This document shows, piece after piece, positions 17,656 to 27,287 of a stretch of DNA of 64,000 nucleotides (its first letter is position 1; every line of letters begins with the position of its first letter). The DNA lies in the NCBI GenBank assembly GCA_004299555.1, contig SCQU01000029.1, positions 1 through 64,000 on the forward strand, given 5' to 3'. The translations under genes and the position numbers were made by a program. This DNA comes from Rhodanobacteraceae bacterium (GTDB taxonomy: Bacteria; Pseudomonadota; Gammaproteobacteria; Xanthomonadales; Rhodanobacteraceae). The notes beneath the pieces are model-generated. The model had not been told where the DNA came from, searched no databases, and saw nothing but the letters and a program-made list of their open reading frames with translations.

Positions 17656-18954
17656 TCATATGGGGTTGCCTGGAGCCGGCGCCACGGGGGTGGCGTCCGG
17701 CGTGGATTTTCGCATCCCGCGCGTGGCGCGCGCTGCCAGTACCAGTGCGGCGAGTGAAAGCAGAGCCGCGAGCACGAACGATACGCCAGAATAGTTGCGT
17801 GCTGGCTGCAGCGGCGCGTGCTGGCTGATGAAGAGGGCAAACAGGTTGGCGAAGATGAGCGGCGCAATGATGCCGGCAAGGCTGCGGACGCTGGTCAGCG
17901 CCCCCTGCAGGCGGCCCTGCTCGGCGGCATCGACCTGGCCGGTCATCACCGATTGCGCGGGCGGACTGGCAAGCCCGCCGAGGCAGAGGATCGGGATGCC
18001 GAGCCAGAACAACCACGCCTGCGGGGCGAGGCCGAAGCACAGGTAACCAATCGCTGCACAACCGAGACCGATCAGCATCAGCCCGCGCTCGCCAAAGCGC
18101 GGCAGCAGCGGCCTGACCAGCCCGCCCTGCACGATGCCGGTACACAGTCCCACCAGCGCGAGCGCCAAACCCACGGTCAACGGGCCCCAGCCAAAGCGGT
18201 AGTCGGTGTAGAGCACGAAGGTGCCGTTGAGCGAAAACTGTGCCAGCGCCATCAGGAAAAACACCGCCGCCAGGGCCAGAACCTGCGGGTAGCGTTGCAA
18301 CAACACCAGCGCGCCGACGGGGTTGGCGTGCTTCCATTCGAGGCGCGGGCTGCGCCGCTCCGGCGGCAGCGATTCGGGCAATATGAGCAGCCCATACACG
18401 AAATTGGTCAGCGACAGGCCCGCGGCGACCCAGAACGGCAGCCGGATCCAGACGTGGCCCAGAACGCCACCCAGCGCCGGCCCGACGAGGAAGCCGATCG
18501 CGAACGCGGCCCCCAGCAGGCCAAATGCCGCGGCGCGCTTTTCGCGTGGGGTGATGTCGGCGATGTAGGCGTTGGCGGTCGTGTAGCTGGCCGACGCCGC
18601 GCCCGACAGGATGCGGCCAATGAACAGGATCCACAGCGCCGGTGCGAGCGCCATCACGATGAAATCCGCGCCGAGGCCACAACACGAAATGAGGATCACC
18701 GTGCGGCGGCCGAAGCGGTCCGACAGCGCGCCCTGGATCGGGGAACACAGGAACTGCATCAGCATGAACGCGGTGCCAAAGCCGCTGGCCCAAACCGCCG
18801 CGCGCGAAATGCTGCCCCCCACCAGATCGACGATGAGGTGCGGCAACACCGGGATGATGATCCCGAAACTCAGAAGGTCGATCAGTACCGTGACGAACAC
18901 GAAGATCACCGCGGCGTGGCGGCGCGGGTGATCGGCAAGGGCGGGGTGGCTCAT
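17656..18954 (-). CDS. MFS transporter, TetA-like drug:proton antiporter family
   Basis: A 432-residue inner-membrane protein with about 12 hydrophobic spans. The loop 2-3 signature GALSDRFGRRTVILIS and the SGAASASYTTANAYIADITP region are typical of the TetA branch of drug:H+ antiporters. Start 18954 (MSHPALADHP) is chosen over the longer open frame because the first span begins about 15 residues later. The substrate cannot be told from sequence; chromosomal members are often of unknown specificity, so resistance should not be assumed. Confidence 0.9.
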   Translation of the reverse strand: MSHPALADHPRRHAAVIFVFVTVLIDLLSFGIIIPVLPHLIVDLVGGSISRAAVWASGFGTAFMLMQFLCSPIQGALSDRFGRRTVILISCCGLGADFIVMALAPALWILFIGRILSGAASASYTTANAYIADITPREKRAAAFGLLGAAFAIGFLVGPALGGVLGHVWIRLPFWVAAGLSLTNFVYGLLILPESLPPERRSPRLEWKHANPVGALVLLQRYPQVLALAAVFFLMALAQFSLNGTFVLYTDYRFGWGPLTVGLALALVGLCTGIVQGGLVRPLLPRFGERGLMLIGLGCAAIGYLCFGLAPQAWLFWLGIPILCLGGLASPPAQSVMTGQVDAAEQGRLQGALTSVRSLAGIIAPLIFANLFALFISQHAPLQPARNYSGVSFVLAALLSLAALVLAARATRGMRKSTPDATPVAPAPGNPI

Positions 18955-19101
18955 GGCTACGCCAGGTGGGTCGCCGGGAGCGGGCGCGGCACGCGGCGCG
19001 TGGATCGCGGTGCGGCGCGCGCCGTAACGGCGCACCGCCCCCGCAGGTGCGGCGCGGTGCTGGAAGCGCGGCGCCGCCGCGGCGACAGGTGACCGCGGAA
19101 A

Positions 19102-19734
19102 TTACTTGCCGCCACCATCGATATCGATGAACTTCAAAAACTCGGCACGGGTGCGCGGATCCTCGCGGAAGCTGCCCAGCATCTGGCTGGTGACCATCGA
19201 CACGTCGCGCTTGTGGACGCCGCGGGTGGTCATGCAGCCGTGCGACGCATCGATGACGACGCCGACGCCGCGGGGCTTCAGCACCGTGTTGATGCAGTTG
19301 GCGATCTGCGCGGTGAGTTTTTCCTGCACCTGCAGGCGGTGCGCAAAGGCGTTGACGACGCGGGCGAGCTTGGAAATGCCGACCACCTTGCCGGTCGGCA
19401 CGTAGCCGATGTGCGCGCGGCCGATGATCGGTGCGATGTGGTGCTCACAGAACGATTCGAATTTGATGTCGCGCAGGACGATCATCTCGTCGTAGCCGCC
19501 GACTTCCTCGAAGGTGCGCTGGAGGTATTCCTGCGGATCCTCGTGGTAGCCGGAAAACCATTCCGCGTACGCATCGACCACGCGGCGCGGGGTGTCGAGC
19601 AGTCCTTCCCGCGTGGGTTCATCGCCCGCCCAGCGCAGCAACGTGCGCACGGCACTCAGCGCGTCTTCGCGCGTGACCGGCGGCGTCGTTGGCACGGGTG
19701 CCGCGCACCCGGATGGCTTGGCGGATTTGCTCAT
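19102..19734 (-). CDS. folE: GTP cyclohydrolase I
   Basis: Converts GTP to dihydroneopterin triphosphate, the first step of folate and tetrahydrobiopterin synthesis. The 210-residue protein shows the zinc ligands C96 (SFCEHH, with H98 and H99 beside it) and H165/C167 (DASHGCM), plus the conserved [18 protein letters not shown] segment. The zinc ligands mark it as the type IA enzyme. It stands alone between the MFS gene and rmuC on the minus strand. Confidence 0.97.
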   Translation of the reverse strand: MSKSAKPSGCAAPVPTTPPVTREDALSAVRTLLRWAGDEPTREGLLDTPRRVVDAYAEWFSGYHEDPQEYLQRTFEEVGGYDEMIVLRDIKFESFCEHHIAPIIGRAHIGYVPTGKVVGISKLARVVNAFAHRLQVQEKLTAQIANCINTVLKPRGVGVVIDASHGCMTTRGVHKRDVSMVTSQMLGSFREDPRTRAEFLKFIDIDGGGK

Positions 19735-19806
19735 GGTGGGCTACCTTGACGGTGAACGCCCCAGTTTAACGCGGTTGCCGTGCGCGCGGGCACACCGCGC
19801 CATGGA

Positions 19807-21315
19807 TCAAGCCTGCCCTGCGCCGGTACCTTCGGGGTTTTCCGCGTCGCCCGCGGGCGTACCAAGTTGGGGCGCATCCTGGTCCGGCGGCACGTCGTCA
19901 CCCAGCGCGTCTTGCACGCTGGCCGGCAGGCGCTTGTTTGTGGTGACGCCCAGTGCCCGCAGGCGTTCGGCGCGGCGAAGTACGCTGGTGCGTTCGCCGG
20001 TGAGCCGCTGGCGCGCTTGATGGAACGCGGCATTGGCCCGGTCGATGTGGTCGCCAACATCCTGCAACGATTCGGCGAACAGCACCGCGGAATCGTAAAG
20101 CTGGCCACCCAGCTTTACGATCTGCTGCATGTTCTTCGATGTGCGGTCGACGCGCCAGATGTAGTCGATGGTGCGCAAGGCGGTGTACAGGGTATTTGGC
20201 GAGACCAGCGAAATGTGTTTTGCAAGTGCGTTGTCGGCCAGTTCCGGCGCGGCTTGCAGCGCCAGCATCAACGCGGGTTCGATGGGCACGAACATCAGCA
20301 CGAAGTCGAGGGTCTTCAGGCCGTAGAGCTTGGGGTAGTCCTTGCGTGAGAGCTCGTTGATGTGGTTCTGGATGGCCCCCACGTGCGCCCGCAGGGCGCT
20401 TTCGCGCGCGGCGTCATCCGCGGCGGAGGCGTAGCGTTCGTAGTCGATCAGCGACAACTTGGAATCGATGATGACGAACCGGCCCTCGGGAAGGTTCACC
20501 ACGACGTCGGGTTGCTGGCGGCGGCTGTCATCGGTGGTGAACGACGGCTGCAGCGTGAACTCGTGGCCCTCACGCAGGCCGGATTCCTCGAGTACGCGTG
20601 ACAGGATCGCCTCGCCCCAGTTGCCGCGTACCTTGGCTTGCCCGCGAAGCGCATCGGTCAACGATTGCGCCTGCGCGCCCAGCGTCTTGTTGAGGCTGGT
20701 GAGCTGCGTGATTTCCGTCTTGAGGCTGCTGCGCTCGCGGATGTCGGTCTTGTGGGTCTCCTCGACGGCCGCCTTGAACGCCTCGAGGTGCTTGTTGAAT
20801 GGATCCAGCACGCCGTTCAAGGTTTTCCGGTTTTCCTCGGTAAGCGATTTTGCCTTCGTTTCGAGGATGGTGTTGGCGACGACTTCAAATTCCGACCTGA
20901 GTGCGGTTTGCGCATCCTGCAGCAGCTTGCGGACTTCCCCTTCACGCTGCTCGGCAGTTTGCACGTGGTTTTGCAGCAGCGCATTGTCTTGCCGCAACCC
21001 GGCGAGCTGCGTGGCCGCGGCCTGCAGCTCGCCACGCAACTGGTCGAGTTCGCCTTCGAGCGTCTTGATGCGCGTGGTTTGCGCGGCCACGAGCGCGGCG
21101 TCGGCCGCGGCGGCCTCCAGGCGGGGTTGGGTGGCCGCGAGGCGTGACTCGAGATCCTGGATTTTGGCGCCTTCGGCGCCCCGGGCCCGTTCAGCTGCCG
21201 CGAGGGTCGATTGGAGCGCGACCGTGCGGGTATGTTCACGCACCCACAGGCCGGCGGCCACCACCAGCAGTACGAGGCTGATCAAGGCAATGACGAGGGC
21301 GGATGCTGCGGACAT
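19807..21315 (-). CDS. rmuC: DNA recombination protein RmuC
   Basis: Suppresses recombination between short inverted repeats; related to restriction-type nuclease folds. The 502-residue protein has an N-terminal membrane anchor (about 4-25), a long coiled coil (about 30-200) and the conserved RmuC core (about 215-430). Within the core are RGNWGEAILSRVLEESGL, QPDVVVNLPEGRFVIIDSKLS and the FVPIEPALMLAL region. The tail is acidic and Pro/Gly-rich. Length is within the family range. Confidence 0.95.
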   Translation of the reverse strand: MSAASALVIALISLVLLVVAAGLWVREHTRTVALQSTLAAAERARGAEGAKIQDLESRLAATQPRLEAAAADAALVAAQTTRIKTLEGELDQLRGELQAAATQLAGLRQDNALLQNHVQTAEQREGEVRKLLQDAQTALRSEFEVVANTILETKAKSLTEENRKTLNGVLDPFNKHLEAFKAAVEETHKTDIRERSSLKTEITQLTSLNKTLGAQAQSLTDALRGQAKVRGNWGEAILSRVLEESGLREGHEFTLQPSFTTDDSRRQQPDVVVNLPEGRFVIIDSKLSLIDYERYASAADDAARESALRAHVGAIQNHINELSRKDYPKLYGLKTLDFVLMFVPIEPALMLALQAAPELADNALAKHISLVSPNTLYTALRTIDYIWRVDRTSKNMQQIVKLGGQLYDSAVLFAESLQDVGDHIDRANAAFHQARQRLTGERTSVLRRAERLRALGVTTNKRLPASVQDALGDDVPPDQDAPQLGTPAGDAENPEGTGAGQA

Positions 21316-21347
21316 GCATGTTTGCGCCGTGGCGGGTGTTGGTGAGC

Positions 21348-21801
21348 CTAGCGCGGAGCCGTCGCAAGGTGTGAGATCCGCCGGCGCGCCTGCTGGCGTG
21401 CGACTCGGAAACCGCGCCGTGCAGGCTGCCTGCGCGGCGCGCAGGCGCCGCCGGAGACCACGACCAGGGTGAGGCGTGCAATGCAGGCGGGTTCACCCGC
21501 CGTGTTTCGATCTGGATATCCCATACCTGCGTACTGCGGCCGACGTGGCGGGGCGCGCGGCGCCGGTCGCGACACCTTCGCGCACGCCGCGCAGGTGGCG
21601 GGCGCTGATTTCCAGTCCAGCCGCGGCGCGGCCCTCGTCGCAGCGCAGCATCGCAGTGGTCGAACCCAGGGTTTCGGCCAGCGCCACCGACGCACCACGG
21701 TCGAGTGTGCCACAGGACTGGCGCGTATGGTCGTCGGCCGGCAGCGTGCCGCGCACAAAGTCGCCACCGATTTCGGTGGTGCGGATGTCAAGCGTCTGCA
21801 T
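21348..21801 (-). pseudogene. PaaI-type hotdog thioesterase with two frameshifts
   Basis: From the ATG at 21801 one frame reads MQTLDIRTTEIGGDFVRGTL to HLRGVREGVATGAARP (about 21552). The matching continuation HVGRSTQVWDIQIE is in a second frame, and AGEPACIARLTLVVV in the third, ending at 21348. Each switch needs one added base (near 21545 and near 21508), so two single-base deletions explain it. Together the pieces give a thioesterase of about 151 residues. The family motif LHGGAS reads LDRGAS here. Either a true pseudogene or assembly errors. Confidence 0.8.
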
Positions 21802-22011
21802 CAGGGTGCGCGCTTCACGCGTTGGCGGTGGCGGGGTCGATGGGGTGTTTGCAGATGGACCTGTCGATGGCCGTTCAATCGGGCCGATCATTGTCGCGCC
21901 CGGCTGTCCCAGATGCGAGACCGCAGCGCGTTTACGCGATGTTTACGCCACTTGTGCGGGCCGGTGTTGCGGTGCCAACCAAGGATGTTGCGCGCGTGGT
22001 GCGGAGGTGTG

Positions 22012-22573
22012 GTGGCCAAGGCTTGGTGGTTGGGAGTGTTGCTGCTGGCGTTGCTGCCGACGTCGGCCTGGGCACTGCGCTGCAACGGCCGCATTGTCAG
22101 TCAGGGCGACACGCTCGCCGAGGTGCGCGCGCGGTGCGGGGCGCCATTTTTCGTGGACCATTTCGCGCGTTCGCCGGGGGTCGGCGTGGACGTTGGCATG
22201 CCCGGGGCGCAGGGCACCGTCGTGACAGGACAGGCGTGGTACTACAACTTTGGCCCGCAACGGCTGATGGTGCGGCTCGACTTTTCGGGTGGCGTACTGG
22301 CGCGTGAGCGGACGCTCGGCTACGGATTTGTTGGTGCCGGCGGGCCGTGTCATTTCACCAGTGGACCGTGGGCATGAGCGTGGCGGACCTGATCGCGCGA
22401 TGCGGAATGCCGACGCAACGCAGTCGCAATCCACTGGCGACGGCCGCGTACCTGGGCGCTGCCGCGCCGGCCTGGGGCGAGTCGTGGTTTTACGCGGCGG
22501 CGGGTTCCGGCCAGGGCCATGAGGTGTGTGGCTTGAGGATGGCCGCGTGACCCGGGTGCGCAGCATGCGGTGA
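22012..22573 (+). pseudogene. DUF2845 exported protein with two frameshifts
   Basis: GTG at 22012 has GGAGG 4 bases upstream and opens a signal peptide (AWWLGVLLLALLPTSAWA). A DUF2845 repeat follows: LRCNGRIVSQGDTLAEVRARCGAP to WYYNFGPQRLMVRLDFSGG. That frame stops at 22377. The expected second repeat continues in another frame (VGMSVADLIARCGMP, from about 22370), and its end in the third (EDGRVTRVRSMR, stop 22571-22573). Each switch needs one added base. Relatives have two such halves in one protein, so the gene is interrupted. It is divergent from the broken PaaI gene. Confidence 0.75.
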
Positions 22574-22599
22574 ACTGCAGCCGTGCTTGGCCGGCAAGA

Positions 22600-23850
22600 T
22601 CAGACCGGCAGGCGCGGCATGCCGTGCTCGTCGCGTTCTTCCGGGGTGAAAAGGCTGGTGTCGAGGCCGGCTTCCTGCGGCCGCGGGGCGATTTCCTCAC
22701 CGTGCGCGCATTTCCACGCGTTGGCATAACAGCGGGTGGCGTCGTCGGCGTCGCCGGTCGCCGACTGCACGGCGCCCAATGCCGCCCAGTTGGCCGCGTT
22801 GGGCTGCAGTGCCAGCGCGCGCACCAGGTACTGGCGCGCGTTGCGCGGGCCCGATGCGCGCATCGACAGGGTGCCGAGGGTGCGCAGCAAGGCGTCGTCG
22901 GCGGGATGATTTTCCAGCCAGCGCGTGGCGGTGTGCAGGCGCGTGGGGGCTTCATCCGGTGACGTTGCGTCGCCGTAGATGCCGACAAGCTCCGGGTTCC
23001 ATTCGCGCTTCAATGCGTCCTCGATTGCGTCCAGGGCGTCGTGCGCGACACCGAATGTGGCCGCGCGGCTGGCGTAGGCGCCCAGCACCGCCGGCAGTTG
23101 CCGCTGCTGGCGCGTGGCGTGTTTCCAGAGGTCCTGCAGGGCCGCCGCATCGGGCGCGGCGCCGAGGCACGCGCCCAGTACCCGGGCCACCAGTTCGGCG
23201 TGTGCCGTGTTGCCCAGCATGTCGGACTTGCGCAGGGGCTCCAGCGCCGCACGCGCCTTGTCCGGCTGCTGGGTGGCGAGGGCCGCCAGCGCGTATTCAT
23301 GCCAGCCCGCCGGGGTGAGTTTGCCGGCTTCGGCGCCGGGCGCCAGCAGCTGCAGGGCCTCGTCGGCGCGCGCGTTGTCGCGCAGGATGCGGGCGCGCAG
23401 CGCACGCGCGGCCTCGGGTGCGTGCTGGGCGGCTTCGTCCAGCGCCTCCAGCGCGCGGGTGGTGTCGCCGTGCCGGTGCGCGGCTTCGGCGGCGGCCAGC
23501 AATGCCGGTGAACGCAGTGATGCATACTGCGCGGCGCGTTGCAGCGTGCGGTGCGCGTCGACGTTGCGCCCTTCGTTCAGCGCTACCAGGCCGTCGCGCA
23601 GGCGCTCGTGGCTGATGCGCCGGCGCCGGCGCGAGAGGGCGCCAAACGGCCACAGCAGCAGCCACCAGATCACGCCGAGGGTGATCCAGCAGGCGATCAG
23701 GATGCCGACCGCACCCACCACGGTCGCTTCGATGCGCCAGCCGCGAAAATGGATCAGCACGAACCCCGGATCCGACGACAGCCATACAAACGCGACCGCG
23801 AGGACCAGGATGACGATCAGTGCGAAGACCAGCCAGCGCTTGCCCTTCAT
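22600..23850 (-). CDS. hemY: HemY, haem-biosynthesis-associated TPR membrane protein
   Basis: Inner-membrane protein of unclear biochemical role that accompanies hemX/hemD in gammaproteobacteria (not the oxygen-dependent protoporphyrinogen oxidase also called HemY). The 416-residue protein has two N-terminal spans (about 7-24 and 44-70, including GILIACWITLGVIWWLLLWP) and then tetratricopeptide-type helical repeats. Its start overlaps the hemX stop by 4 bases (ATGA). Third gene of hemD-hemX-hemY. Confidence 0.92.
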   Translation of the reverse strand: MKGKRWLVFALIVILVLAVAFVWLSSDPGFVLIHFRGWRIEATVVGAVGILIACWITLGVIWWLLLWPFGALSRRRRRISHERLRDGLVALNEGRNVDAHRTLQRAAQYASLRSPALLAAAEAAHRHGDTTRALEALDEAAQHAPEAARALRARILRDNARADEALQLLAPGAEAGKLTPAGWHEYALAALATQQPDKARAALEPLRKSDMLGNTAHAELVARVLGACLGAAPDAAALQDLWKHATRQQRQLPAVLGAYASRAATFGVAHDALDAIEDALKREWNPELVGIYGDATSPDEAPTRLHTATRWLENHPADDALLRTLGTLSMRASGPRNARQYLVRALALQPNAANWAALGAVQSATGDADDATRCYANAWKCAHGEEIAPRPQEAGLDTSLFTPEERDEHGMPRLPV

Positions 23851-24914
23851 GGCTTGGTACCTCCGGCGGTGGATGCGGGAGCGGGAGTGGACGCGTTCTG
23901 GCTGGCACGCAGGCTTTGCAGTTCAGCCAGGGCCCCGCCCAGCTTGGGCGCCGGGCCCGCGGCGTGTTCGGCCAGCAGCTGCGTGATCCGGGTATGCGCG
24001 TCCTGCACGGCGGTGGCTGCGGTGTCAAACTGCGCCATCAGCGTGCCGTCGGCGCGCTGCAGCGCCATGCGGTAGGCGCCGTGGTCAAATGCCAGCAGCG
24101 ATTCCTGCGCCTGCGCCAGGTCGAGCGCCAGTGCCTGCCGCGCGAAGCGGGCGTCGGTCAAGGGGGGCGCCTTGCTGTTGTCGCGCGAGACCTGGACGAT
24201 GCCGCCAAAGGCGCGTCCGACGTGGGACCAGAACCCGGATTTTGCCGCTGCCGACGAGGCCGCGGTTGCCGGGGTCACCAGTGGCAGCGAGGCGACCTTG
24301 CCGCGCAGGGAAGAGAGGGTGTCGAGCGCGTCCTGGCGGCCAGGCGGCGCGGCGGCGGCCAGGGCATCGCGTTCGGCGGCCGCACTGGCGCGGACCGGCG
24401 CATAGGCGGGGTTTTGTATCTGCTGCAGTACCGCGTTGGCCTGGGTGTAGGCCTTCAGCGCGCCGGCGGTATCGTGGAACAGGTCGTAACGCTGCTGGCC
24501 GGTACGCAGGAGCATCTCGGCGTCGTTCAGGAGCAGCGTGTCGTGTCCGGACTGCTGCTGGCCACTCAGCGCCGCATAGGCCGTTTCCATGTTCGACAGC
24601 CGGCGGTCGAGGCCCTTGGTCGTCGCCGCGAGGTCATCCAGCCTGGACTCAAGGCTGGCAACGCGCTGGTCGCTGGCCTGTGCCGCCCGGGTGGCCGCGG
24701 CCAGCTGGTGTTGCAGCGCGGCAAGCGTGGCCTGGTCCTGCACGCGCGTGGCTTGCTCGGCACGGGCCTCGTGGTGCAGCCGGATGAGCCCCCAGCCGCC
24801 GCCGACCAGGGCGACGACTGCGATCAGGATGGCGAGCCCGGCCAGGCTGGGGCGGCGCGCGCGCGGTGGGTGAGGCTTGGGGCCGGTACTGTTGGCTTCG
24901 GTGTCGTCGCTCAT
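23847..24914 (-). CDS. hemX: HemX, putative uroporphyrinogen-III C-methyltransferase-associated membrane protein
   Basis: A 355-residue protein with a basic, proline-rich N terminus, one membrane span (about 26-44, LAGLAILIAVVALVGGGWG) and a periplasmic coiled coil (about 50-120). A helical domain with LLNDAEMLLRTGQQRYDLFHD and YRMALQRADGTLMAQFDTA follows. This matches HemX, often annotated as a methyltransferase but without a visible catalytic domain. It is 25 bases downstream of hemD and overlaps hemY by 4 bases. Confidence 0.9.
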   Translation of the reverse strand: MSDDTEANSTGPKPHPPRARRPSLAGLAILIAVVALVGGGWGLIRLHHEARAEQATRVQDQATLAALQHQLAAATRAAQASDQRVASLESRLDDLAATTKGLDRRLSNMETAYAALSGQQQSGHDTLLLNDAEMLLRTGQQRYDLFHDTAGALKAYTQANAVLQQIQNPAYAPVRASAAAERDALAAAAPPGRQDALDTLSSLRGKVASLPLVTPATAASSAAAKSGFWSHVGRAFGGIVQVSRDNSKAPPLTDARFARQALALDLAQAQESLLAFDHGAYRMALQRADGTLMAQFDTAATAVQDAHTRITQLLAEHAAGPAPKLGGALAELQSLRASQNASTPAPASTAGGTKP

Positions 24915-24939
24915 GTGCGCATGCTAACAGGGAAGGCGG

Positions 24940-25698
24940 TCAGTCCCGGTCGCGGCCGATGGCTTCCAGCATGGCGTCGGCGTGCGCGGAACCGGCGTCG
25001 AGCAGCCGCGCAAAGCCCGCCTTGCGGGCCGCATCGGCGAGTCGCGCGCTGCTGGTCACGGCGGTGGCACGCAGCAGCGCGACGCGTGCGGCGGCCGGCA
25101 GGCTGGCCAGGATGTTGGTCAGCGCTTCGCTGCTCGAGAGCAGGACGTACACGGGCTGGCGCGCGTGCAGCAGCCGGTCGGCATGCCGGCGGTCCAGCCG
25201 CGCGGGCTGGCGCTGGTACACATGCGCGTGCAGCGTTTCGGCACCGCGCGCGGCAAGCTCGCGGTCCAGCAGTCCGCGTCCCCCCGCCGCGCCGATGATG
25301 CCGATGCGCATCCCCTTGGCGTCTTGCAGGCTCGGCAATCCGAGCAAGCCTTCGCTGTCTTCGCGCGTGGGCGCGCCGACGCCGCGGCAACCGGCCCGAA
25401 CGAGCGCCCTGAGCGTGCCTGTGCCGGGTGCGAGGAGGCGGGCGCGGCCTTGCAACGCGTCCAGACGCTGCGCAAAGCGCACCGCCGCCGGGCTGGTAAA
25501 GATGGCGAGGTCGCACGCCAGCGCCTGCCGCAGCGCCGCACGCGCGGCGGTGCCAGCGGCCGGTCCGCGCAAGCTCGCACCTGGCAACAGCAGCGGCGTG
25601 CCGCCGCGTGCGCGCACTTCGCGGGCCAGCGTCCCGCCGGTGCCCGCTGGCCGGGTGATCACTACGCAGGCACCGGTCAACGATCGGGTCTTCATCAT
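24940..25698 (-). CDS. hemD: Uroporphyrinogen-III synthase
   Basis: Cyclises hydroxymethylbilane to uroporphyrinogen III. About 252 residues. The weakly conserved two-domain HemD fold is recognised from CVVITRPAGTGGTLAREVRARGG at the start, LAIFTSPAAVRFA, APGTGTLRALVRAG, GIIGAAGGRGLLDRELAARGA and VLLSSSEALTNIL. Start 25698 (MMKTRSL) is chosen over the much longer open frame. First gene of hemD-hemX-hemY; hemC, its usual partner, is not in the window. Confidence 0.9.
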   Translation of the reverse strand: MMKTRSLTGACVVITRPAGTGGTLAREVRARGGTPLLLPGASLRGPAAGTAARAALRQALACDLAIFTSPAAVRFAQRLDALQGRARLLAPGTGTLRALVRAGCRGVGAPTREDSEGLLGLPSLQDAKGMRIGIIGAAGGRGLLDRELAARGAETLHAHVYQRQPARLDRRHADRLLHARQPVYVLLSSSEALTNILASLPAAARVALLRATAVTSSARLADAARKAGFARLLDAGSAHADAMLEAIGRDRD

Positions 25699-25762
25699 GC
25701 GCCGATCATAGGCCCCGCGCCCCGGCCTTGCCGTGATGCACGCGGCACGCCAGACTGACCCG

Positions 25763-26227
25763 ATGGACAAAGCCGACGCCGCCGCCACCCTTGCGGCAGA
25801 AATCCTTGAACACATTCCGCTGACGCGCGCGATGCAGATCGCCATTTCCCGCTATACCGGCGATGAGCTGGAAATGACGGCACCGCTGGCGCCCAACATC
25901 AACGACAAGGGGTGTGCGTTTGGCGGCAGCATGACCGCGCTGTTGACGCTGGCCGGGTGGGGACTGATCGAGCTCGGCATGCGGGCGGCAGGGCTTGAGT
26001 GCGACATCTACGTGGGGGACACACAGGTGCGCTACAACGCGCCGGTATGGGGCGCGCTGCGCGGAGTCGCCCGCTTTGCCGAGGCCGGCGCGCTGGCACC
26101 GCTGGTGGCGTCCGTGCGCACGCGCGGCAAGGGCCACGTTGATGTGGCCTGCGAGATCGTGGGCGAGGCGGGCGCCGCGGCGACGCTGTCGGCGCGCTTT
26201 TTCGCCCGGCTGCACGCGCCTGCGTAA
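25763..26227 (+). CDS. Putative hotdog thioesterase (YiiD C-terminal type)
   Basis: A 154-residue protein with the PF09500-type pattern: ILEHIPLTRAMQIAI, then APLAPNINDKGCAFGGSMTALLTLAGWGLIEL (positions about 43-74). NxNDKGxAFGGS is the family hallmark. Standalone forms are found next to many housekeeping genes; the acyl-thioester substrate is unknown. Divergent from hemD, with 64 bases between the starts. Confidence 0.88.
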   Translation: MDKADAAATLAAEILEHIPLTRAMQIAISRYTGDELEMTAPLAPNINDKGCAFGGSMTALLTLAGWGLIELGMRAAGLECDIYVGDTQVRYNAPVWGALRGVARFAEAGALAPLVASVRTRGKGHVDVACEIVGEAGAAATLSARFFARLHAPA

Positions 26228-26264
26228 TCATGCACAATCGGCCACCGATTCCGAGGAACCAGTC

Positions 26265-26678
26265 ATGCGCCGAGTGATCGTGGTGGGGTGCATCGTGCTG
26301 CTGCTGGCAGGTTGCGCGACGCTGCAGAATAAAAACGATTTGCGTGATCAGACGATGGAGGCGTACGCGGCGGCGTTGCGCTGGGGCGATTTTCCGAGTG
26401 CCGAAAGCTACGTCGATCCGATGGTGCGCGCGGCGCATCCGCTGACGGCGCAGCAAAAGGCCCTGTACAACACCGTCCGCGTGGCCGAATACGAAGCATC
26501 GGCACCGGCGCCGACCGAGGATCCCGATACCGTGCGGCAGACCGCGCAGATCAGTCTGATCGTCAAGTCCAGCCAGCGCGTCTACAGCGTGCTCGATCAC
26601 CAGACCTGGCACTGGGACGCCGGTGCCAAGCACTGGTGGCTGGAGACGGGGCTGCCGGATATCACGCCACGGGAATAG
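26265..26678 (+). CDS. Small lipoprotein of unknown function
   Basis: A 137-residue protein with a lipoprotein signal VIVVGCIVLLLAGC; the lipobox LAGC gives C17. The mature part has DQTMEAYAAALRWGDFPSAESYVDP and a C-terminal Trp-rich stretch (HQTWHWDAGAKHWWLETGLP). Proteins of this kind are common in Xanthomonadales and Burkholderiales with no known role. GAGGA lies 7 bases before the ATG. It starts 37 bases after the thioesterase gene and probably shares its transcript. Confidence 0.85.
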   Translation: MRRVIVVGCIVLLLAGCATLQNKNDLRDQTMEAYAAALRWGDFPSAESYVDPMVRAAHPLTAQQKALYNTVRVAEYEASAPAPTEDPDTVRQTAQISLIVKSSQRVYSVLDHQTWHWDAGAKHWWLETGLPDITPRE

Positions 26679-26736
26679 GGCGCGTCGCGCCGGGATCGGC
26701 AATAATGGCCAGCTTGATCTGGACGAAGACTTGCCG

Positions 26737-27180
26737 ATGCACGAGTTCCTGACCCGCCTGCCGCACTTTCTCGCCAACCACATCCTGCTGGCGGCGGCGT
26801 TTGTCGTAATCATCCTTGCGCTGGTTGCAGTCGAGTTGTCGCGCAGGTTCAACGGCATCCGCGAGCTGACGCCCGCCGCCCTGGTGCAGATGATTAACCG
26901 CGGCGAACCGCTGGTGGTCGACCTGTCGGCGATTGCGGAGTTCGAGAAGGGCCACGTCGCCGGTTCCAGGAACGTACTGCCGAGTCAGTTCGACCCCGAG
27001 CACAAGGACCTGGCCAAGGCCAAGACGTTGCAGGTGGTGACGGTCTGCAAGAATGGCGTGGAGTCGGGCAAGGCCGCACGGCGGCTGGTCAAGGCCGGAT
27101 TCGCCAACGTGGCAACGCTTGCCGGGGGCATCAATGCGTGGCGGCAGGCCGACCTGCCGTTGGTGAAAGGCAAGCGCTGA
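26737..27180 (+). CDS. Membrane-anchored rhodanese-like protein (YibN type)
   Basis: A 147-residue protein with one N-terminal span (about 15-33, ILLAAAFVVIILALVAVEL) followed by a rhodanese domain (about 45-140). Residues LVVDLSAIAEFEKGHVAGSRNV and VVTVCKNGVESGKAARRL are visible, the latter with the candidate catalytic Cys in CKNGVE. The layout matches E. coli YibN. In many genomes yibN is beside grxC and secB; neither is present here. The start at 26737 places the membrane anchor at the N terminus. Confidence 0.9.
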   Translation: MHEFLTRLPHFLANHILLAAAFVVIILALVAVELSRRFNGIRELTPAALVQMINRGEPLVVDLSAIAEFEKGHVAGSRNVLPSQFDPEHKDLAKAKTLQVVTVCKNGVESGKAARRLVKAGFANVATLAGGINAWRQADLPLVKGKR

Positions 27181-27287
27181 GTGATGTTTCCTCCTTCGCT
27201 TGCGAAGAGCGATTAAGGGGGATGGCTCCTGCTCGTGACCGCACCGTCTTGGGCGTGTGCGACCCAACAGGACGCGCGGCGGGCCGG

